DNA from: Membranipora membranacea
Taxonomy: Eukaryota > Bryozoa > Gymnolaemata > Cheilostomatida > Membraniporidae
Assembly: GCA_914767715.1 (NCBI GenBank)
Contig: OU612074.1
Location: 11,318,062 to 11,382,061 of the forward strand
DNA: 64,000 bases
Direction: 5' to 3'
Shown: piece by piece, positions 1-13,653 of the stretch
Layout: each line of letters begins with the position of its first letter
Position numbering within the stretch: the first letter of the stretch is position 1
Notes under the pieces: generated by a model
Databases searched by the model: none
What the model was told of the DNA's origin: nothing
The model's input: only the letters and a program-made list of their open reading frames with translations
Program-made: the position numbers and the translations under genes

Positions 1-314
1 ATGGATTATGTGTAGTAAACTTTTACAATGTTAAGCAAACCTGCCTCCATTTGGAGTTGCTCCCCCTGAACTATTTATATCCAGCAAGCAATAAAAAATT
101 AACGAGGAATATGTAGGACCAATATTGGCAACAGATCTACAACCCTGCTGTGTGAGATTGACTTGATCATTTTTATTGTCTGCATGTAAATAACTAGTTC
201 TCATCAACATGTGCTAAACCAACGTTGCATTGCGATCAGATGCAGCTGCCCTCACTAGCAAATTATGCTTCAAGTTAAATAATACAATATATTTAATATA
301 AACTCCTTTTCCAG

Positions 315-2608
315 AGACAAGAAATGATGATATAGACATCGAACTTGCTACAGAGGCGAAACTGGTCATTCGAGCAAGCTTAAAGGGGAACCGCAAACCT
401 CCAACTAAAATGAAATTCATTCGGTCGATGGACGTAGGTAGTTACTGTAACACTGTATGCAGCTACAAAGGTTATGTGTATGTTGGACTGTCACACTACT
501 CCATAAACAGAATCAATGAGCAAGGTGGTGTGAAAGAAAAATTTATAACATTTCAAAAGCAAGTAATTACCGTCAGGGCTCATCAGGAAAGGCTTTACAC
601 GCTTGTCTATGGACAGCCATACCAGATCTTTGTTCACGATCTCAAGGGGCAGCTGATTACCTCATGGAACCACCCTGATTCCAACCATGCATACTGGGGA
701 AACAAACTCGCTTTCGTAAACAATCAGCTTCTTGTGCCCGATTCAACCAACCAGAGGATCACTGTCTACAACCTGGATGGCAGAGTTCTAAGACAAATTC
801 CTTGTCCTCAAATACCTAAATCACATCATGTCTCGATGTGTATGTTTGATGAAGATACTGTAATCATGACGACCAGTACCCCAAAAAATGTCATCAAGTT
901 TAACATAAAGTCTGAAACCGTAACGTGGACCAAAACAATAGAGGAAGGACCACTCTCCGTAGCTGCCTATGGCTCTGTTGTGCTTGTCAGCGGCAATAGC
1001 GTCTCCTACAGTAAAAGAGGCGTGTGGATCAAGGTGCTAAATTGTCAAACTGGTAGGATATTATATTATAATTAATAATATATTATATTTGTATCACATC
1101 TTATTCTCCATATTTTATTCTATCATGTGAGCAATTTTCAGCTTTAGAATCCAAATATTGAGGAAGTTATGGCCTCTCAAACTTCCAAGGTGACGGCAAT
1201 TTATCGGCAGTAAAAATCAGCCGGCAATCCCTAGGGTACGCCACAAACAGCTAACCTAATTGGTCCAAGTGGCGTGATGTGTGATGTGTGATGGTGATGT
1301 GTAGCGTCGTTGCCTATAGGTATGGGGACCCGGGTTCGATTCCCAACCAGGTCTGAATTTTGATCATCAATTATTATGTGATTATTAGTGTATTAACTAA
1401 TAACTCATAATGTCTATGTCACATGTCTATGGTTGTGACATACCCCAGGGGAAACATCCGCTTATTCCCAATGCCGATTGAAGGCAATCACCCTGGAAGT
1501 TTGAGAGGCCTTAACTTCCTCAATATTTGGATTCTAAAGCTGAAAATCGCTCACATGATAGAATAAAATATGGAGAATAAGATGTGATACAAAAGAGCAG
1601 CCTCAAACTAAGTCTTTAAATATTCTTTATTTTTATATGCAAGATTTAAGGTAAGGTAACACAATCGTGTAAAATCAGCTAATTTTTGCCAACGAAGTTT
1701 TGTCCTAATATCAACCTGCTGCACAGGAATGTCCTCTCTCCTAACTTCATATTTACAATTTCAGGGTTTAAGCCTTCTCAGCCAATCTAAACCATTATTA
1801 ATGATATGATAATTATTTTAAATAATTATACAAAGATGTCTCTTTTTTGTTCATGATTATACCAACCAGAGATTCAGCATCTGGATTGCTCAGGCTCCAC
1901 ATTCAACCATTTCCTAATAATTGTTTGATATTATACTCCTTGAGTGCCTGCATCCTTTCTCTCTCATGCTCCAGATCCAAAATCAATGAAAAACTTTGCA
2001 TATTTATCACATCCAGCTTGTTAACAAAATCGGTTGGCATAGATATAGCCTTGACAATTCAATCCAATCAGATGGAATTTCGTGAAAGTTTATACCATTC
2101 GGTTTCCTTCAACATGAGAGTAAAACCATCAAACCACAAAATTGCGAGAATCCCATTTTGCACAAAAGACTCTGTGAAAGTTTTCTCTGAATTGTGATAA
2201 AACAACCACATTTGTCCTTATTTTTAGTAAATTTTCTCTTAAGCGATGACTGTTGAGATGTTGTTGTTGTGAGTGAAGTGTAAGTCTCAGAATAGAGTTT
2301 CTTTATCTATTTAAATGAATTTAGCTAATATGGTATACGAAATCATGATTGTGGACTGCAAATCAATGACACTACACAGTTCAATGGCATAATGTCACCA
2401 TCACGCTCAACTCACTTATGCTGCTTTAACTAAGTCTTGACTTCTTACCATGATTGTCAATGATTGTTTAGGTGAGCAGATGACAGAGTTTACAGACCGT
2501 GAAGGAGATCAGACATACTTCTTTGATCTATTTGTGGAGGATAACAGGCTGATGATACCTCACTACAACGCCAAATCTATTCTATGTTATGATTTACTAC
2601 ATGACTAA
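315..2608 (+). CDS. C-terminal part of a beta-propeller (NHL/TRIM-type) protein, two exons, 5' end outside window
   Basis: Two exons are supported. Exon 315-1052 follows an acceptor ending at 314 and stays open through the internal ATG at 410; exon 2472-2608 follows an acceptor at 2470-2471 and ends in TAA at 2606-2608. The donor at 1053 leaves one base that joins the second exon in frame (G plus GT gives Gly). The protein is a run of roughly 40-residue units of the form short strand, loop, strand (VYVGLSHYSINRINEQG, LYTLVYGQPYQIFVHDLKGQ, LLVPDSTNQRITVYNLDGR, LMIPHYNAKSILCYDLL), as in NHL or WD-like propellers at the C-terminus of TRIM proteins. That is family inference: no RING or B-box lies in the window, and the exon start at 315 shows that upstream exons exist. 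The 1.4 kb intron holds a foldback element. The fold is fairly sure, the TRIM link weak. Confidence 0.6.
1088..1593. mobile_element. Foldback/MITE-like element with about 100-base inverted ends and an internal tRNA-type B box
   Basis: The first ~100 bases (1088-1190) recur as the reverse complement at about 1490-1593 with only a few changes, giving a large stem. The centre (1320-1352) contains a stretch with GGGTTCGATTCCC, a good match to the Pol III B box of tRNA genes. It lies in the intron of the propeller gene. No transposase reading frame is present, so it would be non-autonomous. Confidence 0.75.
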
Positions 2609-3648
2609 GCGACTGGGGAACAGCAACGCCCTAACAGTGATGCGTTCGGTGAATGTTGAAATTAACTGCTAATGTGGAATGTGAGACAGAGCAGCATCGG
2701 CTAAACACACTTTACTATTAGGTCAGCAATGATATTAAAAAACGAAAACTTCACCCATGTCCGGCTACAGTCAGTAACTGAACAAATTCATTTTTTACAG
2801 ATCCCAATTTAAATTCTATGATACCACTGTTAGTTTTACGATATCACTGTCAATAATTGTCCTACGATGAAATCACATGGTAAATACTTAACAATAACTT
2901 ACAACTTACTTTTATTATAAAACCAAAGAAAAATGGATCAACGCTACTTTTCTATAATCATTTTTCATCAAAATAAATTTCTATGATAACATTATAGCCT
3001 CCCCAGATAATCTCGATAACAAGACTGACTTACAATAATGTTAAAATTCAGCAACGAAAAAAAGGGAAATGGGAAAAATCGTACAGCAACACCGGCCAGT
3101 TAAATCTTCTACTTCTATCATTGAGAAGCAACGTCGCTGTAATTTTTAATATCATCACAAGCATATAGACAGGGAAAAATGGTCGACAGGGACATCACAC
3201 CTCAATCAAGCAGTGAAAATATAGAGTCCATATCAAGACCACCTTGAGAATTCGCAGAGTTTAATGCGCAGTGCATTCAAAGTCATTATTTACAATATAA
3301 TATGAATATCTAAACATCACAAGGGTCTCAGCCAGCTAAGCCCATACTATTCTAAGAAATTAAATCTTCCATTTCCTTCGATTCAATAAATACCAGGTAG
3401 GAAAACCAAAAAGACAGTACTTTTAAAAATCAATGTATTCTCCTCCGCCATGACAAAGTCAGTTCGCAGAAAATGGCGATCTGCGCAATTTGTGTTTAAG
3501 ATCACATTTCACTGTTGGCACTGTACACTATAAGGGAAGCTGAGGAGAGGTTTTCCCATCATACATTTCCATATGAACGCAGAGTTTTCTCCCATTTTTT
3601 TAACACAGCAACAAGCCTGATAGCCTTAGTTCACTCATTGACAAAGCC
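2609..3648. other. Gap between two convergent genes
   Basis: No coding signal was seen on either strand between the stop of the propeller gene and the stop of the phosphatase gene, which point at each other. The sequence is AT-rich and must hold both 3' ends. The only long open frame (from 3515, +) is the antisense of the last phosphatase exon. Confidence 0.5.
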
Positions 3649-6600
3649 TCAATGCACAGTGCCTGTTGAGCGCGTCTCATACAAAAAGTTACTGATAAAC
3701 ATAGCTTTCCTCTGCTCTAGTAGTTGCTTGTCTGATTTGGTGTGCATTTTGTCGCTGTTTGTTCGAATAATCATCGAGCCAAATACATTGCCTACAAAAA
3801 AACCGAGATACAATAAAAAAAGTATGTCACAAAACCAACAGTAACAGTGAACTATTCAGATAATCGACAATATGACATGTCCAAGTCAGTAGTCAAATAT
3901 TTGCAATTGTTTTTTTGTGCATACTATGAAGGGCACAATGACACTGTGATTACATCGTAGGTCACATGACCAGTCCTGTGATGTCATAATCGCTGTAAAA
4001 TCTTGTAGCCCAAGTACCAATACTTAGTAGAGTAAAAGGATTGTTTATGTTGCCCATTGGGTTACCATATATGCTGAGCCTTTTTTAAGACAAACAATAA
4101 GTTGTGTTATGGAATGATTCCTTTTAGAAGGATGGCATACGTACCTAACGTTGTTGCATCTAGATTGTTTTTATGAGAGTTGGCGAGTAGTTCTAACATG
4201 AATTCTATAAGATAGTGAAAAACCGCTTTGTGAGTGGGAGGTAGTCTGTTCACCAACTGAAATAGAAAAATAAACACTTGCTATAACCATGAGTAATGGG
4301 ATACATATTATGATGGATGAAAGAAAGATTTGAGTCTATTCAAACAAAATAATCGCAAAAATGTTTTATATGCCAGACTATACATGACCTGAATCCTCCA
4401 TTCTGCGCATGCTCAGCTCTGGGCATGAGCTGATCTCTGCAAAATTGAGTCTCGGAATTCCGAAGCCATCTGATTGGCTACCTGCTCTGGTGGTATGCTC
4501 TTCAATGCGTGCGGAATTGATATTGATAGTTATTCTCTCTTGTCACTATTAGCTGATTTTGATTGGCAGTTCATGCAGGGGCTATCCCATTCTCCCTGAC
4601 CAAATTTTCTCTCAGAACCTAGACTAAACTCATTGTTCTTGCACATGCGCAATTTAAAGTCACGCATGATTTATACTTAGCCTTACGACATCTACTTTGT
4701 GGTAACTATTGCCTAGTTTATCAGTGATCTACATGCCCAGTCAGATCACGAGAGTCAGTATGCTGAATCCTCTTGTTTCGTTAAAGAAATGTAGCCCATG
4801 ACTCATGCAAAAATGTTAATTGCCATTTTTTGAAACTTACTCATAAAATGTAAACTCCCATGATAATCCAAACCCTTAATTTGCCTCCAACATCACAAAA
4901 TTACCTTTTAGCAATAATTGCTAGCAGTAGACGCCCAGAAAACCCAAATAAATAAAAATAAGGCATAAAAATTGAACATATACTGTGTTAACTAATAGGC
5001 ATACGGTGACAACATTTTACATTGCAGATGATAAACGTACCTCCTCGCAGGCGAGTCTGTCTGAAGCCTGAGATAGAGCATCGTCATACATAGAGTAAGG
5101 TATGACTGGCTCGCGTAATGAGTCCAGGTAAATAAGTAAAGCCTCTGATAGGGAGTGTATAGATCCAGCTGAGGGATGGATACAGTCAAGGATAAACAGA
5201 GATCTACATCATCAGCCCGAGTATCCAATAATGCAATATTTTGGAATTCCCGGTAAAATCAAGGGGGATAAATCAAAAAGATACAACCCTATTACAGCAT
5301 AGATATATATAAACCAGGAACCATTGGGCTAATGTTGCGTTATGGAATGATGTTAACAGGTTTGATGACAATTTTAACATGTAGTTTCTAGTAAGGCTTG
5401 ATATTGCCAATGAAGCAATAACTTGTTGACCTTGCGCATCAAATAAAAGCAAGCAAGTCAGACTGTACGTAAGGATGGCCCTGACTGTATAAAAGGATGA
5501 TTCAATCAATCAGTCACTCAATCAATCAATCACTCAATAAATCAATGAATCACACAATCAATCACACAATCACTCAATAAATCAATAAATAAATCAATCA
5601 ATAAATAAATCAATAACTCAATCAAACAATCAATCAATCAGACTGTATAGAAGGATACGTAGTTGAGCAGATAGAGACGTATCTAGAGATTCGCGTATAG
5701 AAACTATTTCCTGGTGTAATCCACGCTGCTGAAATAAATCCTCCTGCAAAACAGAGTCATAATCGTTATAATACAGCAAGCAGTGTAAAGAAAATTAGTA
5801 AATTACCGTAATACCACATTTATCAAGTCACTGTATTTGTTAACAAAAGTGCCTCTTGTAATAATACGCTGGGTCGCTGCTCATATTAGAGTATAAGTAC
5901 CATTTCTTAGAATCTGGATATCGCCATAAATCATAGGTATGATGCATGTTGATTATGACGGTGTAAAAAGCAGATGGGGAAGTTATCCAGGGTTGTTCTA
6001 TTTGAAAAACAAATTTTTGTTTCTCTCTTTTCTGTTCCCTTTATTGATAAAATGCAGGCAAAGGACCTAGGTTGACAAATTGGAACAGTGTAAAGGAACA
6101 CAAAAATCTTTAAAGAACATGGAATCCGCTACGCTGGGAATGATCTATTCCCAATTAAATTTAGACAATAAACCACCAGATGAGGTTTAGAATTGACTGG
6201 TAAACGTGTGATGAACACTCACCACTGATTTTCCTTTTTTACTAATATTATCTAGTAAGAAGTACAATTCTTTAGGTATCGGCATAGATGCTTTCCCTGG
6301 TTCTGTTACTTGCAGCCCTTTTTCCTGTTGAGAAAAAAATAAGAAGGTGAATATAAAGATGAAATATTATGCTTAGTAGATCTTTTGCTTTGTTTGTTGC
6401 AGTTTGAGATTGATAGTTAGGAGTTGCACCCTACTATCTAAGGACTGCAACTCCCAAGTATACAATCCATGGTTGCGTACCACCTTGATCTTTTCCCATA
6501 GTCATTTTGCTCATTGATGATAGTGGGGCTTCTGAAATCAATTACTTTTTTCCCTCTCTGAGACAAAACGGGTGCAAGTGTTTTGTTAAATATACTGTTC

Positions 6601-9600
6601 CATTAACAGATTTATAATCATCCCACATATATTAATCATAAAATGGTATAGTTCATATTATAATATGAACTATACCATATTATTATATGTTTTAGTTTAT
6701 GTAATAACATGGTATAGTTTGTTTCATAATATTTTATAGTTTATAATATGATATATAGTAATACAAACTATATACATACCAGTTGGTGTATTTTATCTGG
6801 AGGTGTATCCCTGATAGGTGTGGGTAAATGTGTCAGAGCTTCTAATGAACATCCGAAGCAGCTTAGAGTATAACTACCCAACACTGTCAAAAAGAAATCC
6901 TTCCCTCCTTCTAAGTGAAGCACTAGAATGTCTTCTAATTTATCTTCTCCCGAGTTGAGGGTTGAAGCCGTCTTGTCGTTAACATAGACTTCTAAATCTA
7001 ATGTGGCAGTATCACCTGTAACAAACAGCAAGAGTGTGAGTTAAAATGAGAGGGTTAAAGCGCATGTTCTGTCTCTGTTCGAAGGCTGCTAAATAAAGGT
7101 ACCTAAAGGGTGTGGCCGCCATATTTGGAGCCAAGTTCTTCTCAGTTTGCAGGCAGGTTGAAGCACGCCTGGGGTGTCAGTTGAGCCCAGTAGTCAAAAG
7201 ACTGCAGCAGGATTCACACACATGCATATTACAGGGGAAACAAGCCTAACCATTATTGCATCTTGAGTTTAAACTGTTTCTTATAATTATGGTGTGTATA
7301 GGCAAATATAGCAAGGGTGAAAGAAGAGAAAACACACTGTGACTATGTGATAAAGAAATCAAAAGCTTGTGGGGTAATCTTTTTTTATCAAGCCTGCCTG
7401 CATTTTGAGTTGCTCCCACACAGGCAATTGGTGCATCTGTAGAGTTTGAGCAAGCAAAAAATAGGAAAATTAGATCAATTTTGTACCATATGAAGCTAAT
7501 GTCTTGGCTCCAATTGGTTGAGTATGTGGAAAGCCAATGCCAGATCAGACTGTTCTTTCCTGAAAGTTACTATTGGGACATAGTTAAAGTGAAACTGAAT
7601 ACAGTTTCACTTTCACTATAAATCTCAATAGGTATTTCCATCTGTCCTGGCATTGGCTCTCCCTCCAGCCCACCAGCCAATCAGATCAGTGCCCACACAT
7701 TAGCTAACCAATCGGTATGCAGAAGTGTACCATAGGTAAACTTACCAGGTAATATACAGTCCCGGTACGGTCTGATACTGAGCCAATCTTTACTGTAGTT
7801 AGTCTCGTGTAATTTTGGTATAAATGAGAAATCTGCGGGAACTTGTCCAGTATTGGTAATCTCTAATGTAAGTCTGCTGCTCTCCATAAATCTCACCTCA
7901 CCAAAATCCAACTGCAATATAAAGTTGATACATCGACTAAACACACGAATAATTTTATGTAGCCTGTCTTGACAAGCTTTAGTGTGGGGGGGGGGGGGGG
8001 ATGGGAACACCCAACAAAGCTTGGCAAGACAGGCTAAACGATATGGTGAGTTGTTGTGTAGGCCTACACCGAAAAAGCAAATCTTCTTGCATCACTTATT
8101 TTTTGATGATATGGCTGACAGCTGATCACCACAACGGATCATCATAGACTCTGAGATATGAAATGCTACTAGAAAATTTCCCAACAACATCAGCATTGTC
8201 AAAAACGCATAATCATAGCTATTATACATTATTGGATGAATGTATCTGATAAAAGCTAAGGAAATTTCTTACTGAAATTATTTTTTGGTGCCATTGTGAC
8301 AAAGACAGCAGTTGAGAGAATATCAATTTTTTAGAGTAATAGAAATCATAGTGTTATAGTTTATGTCCAGTCACATCAACGTTATTCATCTCAAAAACGC
8401 CACTACCGTCAACCCGTGAAAAAAGTTTGAGTTGCCAATCTAAAGTGTTTCTATAGCATCTCGTAACACCTCGAAACAGATTGTATCATTTGAAAATACA
8501 ACAACAATTTGTAGTGTCTAGGATAACACAGAGGCTTGGTTACCCACAAGGATGCTAATAATTCTCACCCTTTAGGTTATCATAGATACTAACCATATCC
8601 AATAATATAGACGCTCACCCTAAAAAATAACAAAATTACTTACCTATGAGGATAACATTGTCATTTACCTCTAATTTGTTGAGTTTGACTTGAGGTAGAT
8701 ACTCATTCTCTAGCTTGTCTAAGTGCTTCATCACGTCTTCATACACCGATTTATAACTGTCGTTATTTATCACCTTCACCTAAGGGACACAAACTGAAAT
8801 AGGCACAAGATTTATCTTGAATGGTAAAGAAATGGGGAAGCTCTTCCCTCAAGCCTGCTAAACCTTTCCAAAATGTTTACAGCTAGGATGCGCAAAATGT
8901 TGAACCCTGCAAGAATGTTTAATGTTGGAAATCCTACATAAGAATGATTACTATCAAAGATCTGTTCTTTGCAAGCAGGAGAGAGCACCTTATCACAGAC
9001 GACTGTCTGAAGAGAGCACCTGCTGCCACAATAAGACTCTATGACTGCCTGCCAAACACTGTCAGTTTAACAGGTGCTCCGACAGACTGACAGGTGCTCC
9101 AACCTCACAACACTTCAGGCCTGTCACAGCTGCATTGCAAAGTCTTAGTCCTAGTCAATGTCTAATACTAATACTAATACTAAATTATAGATTCGTAAAG
9201 ATTGTCACAGCTTGTGTGCTATGTTTTAGCAGCAATACAACAGTGGTCTCATTCAACTTCCCTGATGAGTTTCCCTTTTCTAATCTTTGTCTATATACAT
9301 ATTTCATTAGTTGATAACGATCAATGAGGTCATAGAATTATATGCAGCGATTGGCTTGTTGCAAAGTCTTAGTACTAGTAAAAGTGTACAAGATAATACT
9401 AAGTTATAGATTGATAAAGATATTAGTCCTATGTGACTTCCTTGTCTTGACCAACTAGTACTCAAGCTAGCCTGTCTTGAAAAGCTTGTTAAGACAGGGT
9501 AAACTAAAGCATGCTTAGTCATCAATGTGACTCGAGTCTTACCACAGAGATTATGGCTAGGCAACAATAATACTATGACTTCAGAGTCAACTATAATATT

Positions 9601-11703
9601 ATAAAAAGTTTTAATGGAATTACTGTCGAATTGTATCTAATATCATCTGGTATGTGCTGTGAATTGCAAACAAACTTAAATTTTGAAAAAAAGTATACTT
9701 GAATTTTGAGGAAATAAATTTGAATTTTTAGAAAATCAATTTGAATTTTGGGAAAATAAATAAATAATTTGGTACGCTTGCTGCTGCCACCTACCTTAAT
9801 ATCAAAAGTATGGCTGACAGGTTTGTGGTCTGACAGTAGTAGGCCCATATGTGAGTCGTACTTGAGTGGTTCTATATCAGCTCCACGATGTAATATCCTG
9901 TCTGTCCATGCCGGACATCTCATCTTCTCGCTGTGAATACGAGACCACAAAAATCGTCAATATTTTAATCTATTTTGTTTCCGTTCACCAGGGTTGCTGA
10001 ATAGTAATGTGTATATATATATAATATATAAAGTGAGGTTGCCTGAACAATTTTTCTTTTTGATTTGATTTTCATTTGTTGAGATAAAACAAGCAAACTG
10101 AACATTGATTAGGTATAGTTAGGTTTAGCTAGTTTGGCCATGAATTTCACTTCCATGGCTGTGCAAAATAGCAAATTTTATACGATGGAGTCAGCGGCTA
10201 GAAGGGAACAACTCCAATTGAGGTCAAATCACATCAAACTTAAGTGCTCTGTGCTAGTGAAAATTCAGAGGCATACATTTGTCTCTGCAGCATAGGGCCT
10301 GGTATAGACTGAGTGAGAAGGCATAGCCACCATTCCTATCTTGCAGAAAATTAATCTAAGGCACAAGACTATCCTACAACAGAATGGGATTTAGGAATTG
10401 AGTATAGGATAACCAGTAAGACTAACTCACCTTGTATCATACTCATTAGTGCCGACGTCATACTTATAGGAGGGAGGGAAAGTTATCTGTGATTCTTTGT
10501 ATCCTTCGAATGAGTTATTAGCCTCCCTCTCGCCTATCAGCTGTAGAAATATATGACATGCAGGCATGATTATAAAGCAAAATTTTGATCATATGGGTGA
10601 AAATTGATACAATTACGCTGTCTTTGGCTGCTCAAGTAATAGCATTGCCAGGGAAAAAAATCTACAGCATATTGAGAGTACTACCCAACCTGTATATAAA
10701 TCATGATATGTCAAAATATGACTGGATTTCAATGTTAAACATAATTGTTCTTAGAAAGTAAATTTAGCATGCACATTCTCGAATTAGTAAATTAGCTTAC
10801 TTCTTAACGATTGCTCATCTATATCTGAATGCTCTAGATTAGCAATTGATGAGACCAAAAACGATGAAGCTCCACATCGATTTCAAACACATAACTTGTG
10901 CAGTTTTTCCTGTGTGAAATATGAAATATCGATATACCTGATCTTTTTGTAGCAGTGGAGTCCAGTTTTTATCTATTATCAGATGTTTTACTTTTTCTAT
11001 TGGTATATCTGTTATCCTGTAGTTCAAATCTCCCAACCAGAATATCAAACTACAATAAAACAAATCAACGCTATATAATACATGTTTGCTAGAATAAGTA
11101 CTAGAAACTGAATTATCTGCAAGTTTCCTAGCCTACTTTTTACGCAAAGCAACTCAACACTTGGCAATCTTTTATTTATCAATTTCTTAACTGAAGTTGT
11201 GTCCTCATGGAACAAGGAAAGACAACTGACAACCCAACCACATTGCAAGAAGCATAAATCTGCTATCCATATTATCACTGACATGCCATGAAAGGGACTA
11301 AAAGGGTTTCACCTTTGCCATATATGCCAAAGCGTTGGAGGGGTCATATATGACTGGTGAGACTTTTTTTCAAAATATTGAAATTGATACTGACAAGAGA
11401 TAAAAGGATTCAAAGGGTTTCACTTTTGCTATATAGCGATATAGGGGACATATATTCCTTCCTGGTGAAACTTTTCCAAAACATTTAAAACAACACATTC
11501 ACATCTTACTCATGACTAGCTAAGGTGAGGTTGTTAGAGTTGACATCAATGTATGGTCCGCTGAACGCCATCCTGTCCTTAATATCTCGGTAATCCTGAT
11601 TACGTCGCTCCTTCTGCTCCATATGAGCGGCTAAATGTGACGTGATAAAACATACCGAAGTGTTGTGTACCTCCAGGCGTATCGCGACCCCACCTTTGTT
11701 GCC
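3649..11703 (-). CDS. Inositol polyphosphate 5-phosphatase, OCRL/INPP5B type (C-terminal 544 residues): catalytic half, ASH, RhoGAP
   Basis: Twelve exons keep frame across every junction: 11703-11510, 11049-10938, 10540-10431, 9930-9795, 8779-8669, 7911-7746, 7015-6780, 6324-6223, 5743-5659, 5168-5041, 4256-4145, 3791-3649 (TGA 3649-3651). The first begins in the catalytic core (GNKGGVAIR, then [17 protein letters not shown]), followed by [19 protein letters not shown] and SDHKPV, all signatures of type II 5-phosphatases. Then comes an ASH domain ([46 protein letters not shown]) and a RhoGAP-like domain ([39 protein letters not shown]). The order matches animal OCRL and INPP5B, which remove the 5-phosphate of PI(4,5)P2 on endosomal and Golgi membranes; that role is family knowledge. 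The PH region and the first half of the catalytic domain were not found upstream. Introns contain several foldback repeats. OCRL cannot be told from INPP5B here. Confidence 0.93.
5515..5645. repeat. (TCAA)n-type simple repeat
   Basis: Imperfect tandem array of AATCA/ATAA units directly next to the 5659-5743 exon of the phosphatase gene; it ends about 15 bases beyond the donor site. Confidence 0.8.
6643..6678. repeat. Perfect 36-base AT-rich palindrome
   Basis: The sequence reads the same on both strands, with centre between 6660 and 6661; the half unit is ATGGTATAGTTCATATTA. Diverged copies of the half unit follow to about 6770. It lies in the phosphatase intron between exons 6780-7015 and 6223-6324. 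Confidence 0.85.
7513..7681. mobile_element. Small palindromic (MITE-like) element
   Basis: Two arms of about 85 bases are imperfect reverse complements (shared blocks include GCCAATGCCAG and AAGTGAAACTG) around a short centre near 7597. It lies in the phosphatase intron between the 7746-7911 and 6780-7015 exons. Confidence 0.6.
7960..8036. repeat. Hairpin family copy 1 with an internal G run
   Basis: About 22-base arms (TAGCCTGTCTTGACAAGCTT and its near-complement) surround a run of about 15 G. The same arm sequence occurs at 9470-9503 and 13803-13886. Confidence 0.65.
9470..9503. repeat. Hairpin family copy 2, without spacer
   Basis: The arms of the hairpin seen at 7960-8036 meet here directly at a shared AAGCTT. 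It lies in an intron of the phosphatase gene. Confidence 0.55.
9680..9765. repeat. Degenerate tandem repeat of about 25 bases
   Basis: Three units of the form TTTGAATTTTNNGAAAATAA follow one another, just beyond the donor of the 9795-9930 phosphatase exon. They account for the repetitive [10 protein letters not shown]-like antisense frame there. Confidence 0.6.
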
Positions 11704-13322
11704 CTAAAACAGCAAAAACAACCTTGAACTTAACAAAAGGTGTGCTATTTTTAGCATCTTTAGATTTGAAACAACTGTTTGTATAAAATAAATAATATGG
11801 GCAGTTTAGTGCATCAATCAATTCACCGGTAACTTGTGATTTCATTCTTCCTTTATCGTTTTTGTGGAAATTCAGGATGTAAGAATGAGAGATGGTCTTT
11901 GGTTCAGGGTAAAGTGGAGTCAGGTAGATTGAGCTGAAATTTCCCAGGAACAACCAGTATGTGGAAGGAAGGGATTCCAAGGGTGTGAGAAAATATCTGC
12001 CCTCCTCATTCATTGCCAGATGCAAATCTTAAAAGGAGATATCATAAATTGAAATCTTGAGCAATGTTTCAGAGTTATGTTATCACAGCAAAAATAGGTC
12101 AGATTTAGTTTTCCAAATAGTTTTATCACAGCAACTCAACACTTATTAAAATCATAGAGGGTGCTTAGATCAGTGTAACATACTTCTACTGAGTGCAACA
12201 GAACAATGCAGCACACTACAATCCAAAGTGACGCAAACAAGTCAAGGATACCACACTGCATAGCCGACTAATTGTCAAACACAACCAGAAGACAAGTCTT
12301 CCATTCTAACAACATTTTGCTTAAAAACCAAAGATGCGCTCAAACTTAGTAGGTAATTTAGATCTCTTAAGTAATTTTGTTCAACAATACTCTTCTACTT
12401 TAGAGCCTTTTTATACTGAGATCATTATTTTGTGTTGCCTCAAAAAGTCTCGTCTCAATTTTCATGTGAACACGACTCAGTGGATTTCAACAGAGTTCTG
12501 ACCATACCTCTATGGTTCCGACAAGTATACAATAAAAGCACGACAGCTTGAAACATGCTAGAAGACAAAACAATGAAAGTCTTTGAACTGATTGGCAGCT
12601 CCGAGGTGGCGAAGAGGTCACAAAACCACAGGTTTGGCAGAGATTAATTTGATAATCAGTGCTACACCAAATTTAAACATAACTCATATCGAACTACTGA
12701 TACACATACTACAATCAATTAAACCATTTCTTGTATATTGTGAACGGTGGTAAATTCCAGGTAATTCTGTATTCAACTTTGTATTTCTCTGATATTCCAA
12801 TCAAGATCTAGTCAACGATAACTTATTAGAGCCAAATATAATCCCCCTGAGAATTCTAAGTCAACATCGCGTTGCGGGAGAGGTGTTTAGACGCCTTATT
12901 TGGCTCCAGAGTGACTTTCAACATGAGAACCTCACATGTCATAAATGAGATAAGCGCGAAAAGAATCATCATGCATTATCGATGGTCCATCCAAAAACCT
13001 AAAGAAAGTGTGCGCTTATTGTCTATATACTTGACACAAGATAACATGACACAATAAAAGCTGCGCAGAAAACTACCAATTGACTTGATTAAAACGCAAC
13101 GACACAGGATCACAAAACACCAAAATTGAAACGGAATATTAAAGACACATCATCGACACAACAACGGCAAAAAGGAGACAAATTCACCAGCATGCCAAAT
13201 TTTAAAAACTTTTTCACTCAAATCAGCGGCGGCAAAAAGATGCAGCATGAAAAAAAGGTTTGCTTGCAAGAATCAAGTTGTGTGGAGAGGGTTTAATGAA
13301 TGCTGATTCGTTCATCAAAAGT

Positions 13323-13653
13323 TGAGGTTAACAGTACACTGACATCGAGATTACACCATTGACAGGTGTATCTCTAATCGTTAGACTCAATTTGGTAAGA
13401 GTAACTAACATGTACCCGCCCCTTACAAGCAAAATTTGACTTGGGGCGTCACACCTAACTCCATGTGATGGTACTCAAGCTAAGTGAATTAATTCATTTA
13501 GCATGAGTACCATCGCAGGGAATTTGGTGTAATGCCTGAGTTCAATCTTACTCATAAGGGGCGTGAACATGTTAGGTACTCATACTAATTTGACCTCTAT
13601 CGCCCAGAGATATACACGCAACAGTATATCACATGATCAATGAGGTTAACAGT
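13323..13653. mobile_element. Palindromic element bounded by a 13-base direct repeat
   Basis: Arms centred near 13490 are imperfect reverse complements over about 110 bases (for example CATGTACCCGCCCCTTA against TAAGGGGCGTGAACATG). The 13 bases TGAGGTTAACAGT occur at 13323-13335 and again at 13641-13653, as a target duplication would. No coding capacity. Confidence 0.6.

Noticed and set aside
11600-12025. 141-codon open frame on the minus strand overlapping the first phosphatase exon
   Set aside because: The conserved exon reads in another frame and starts at an acceptor at 11704-11705; the rest of this frame matches nothing I know and starts with TTG.
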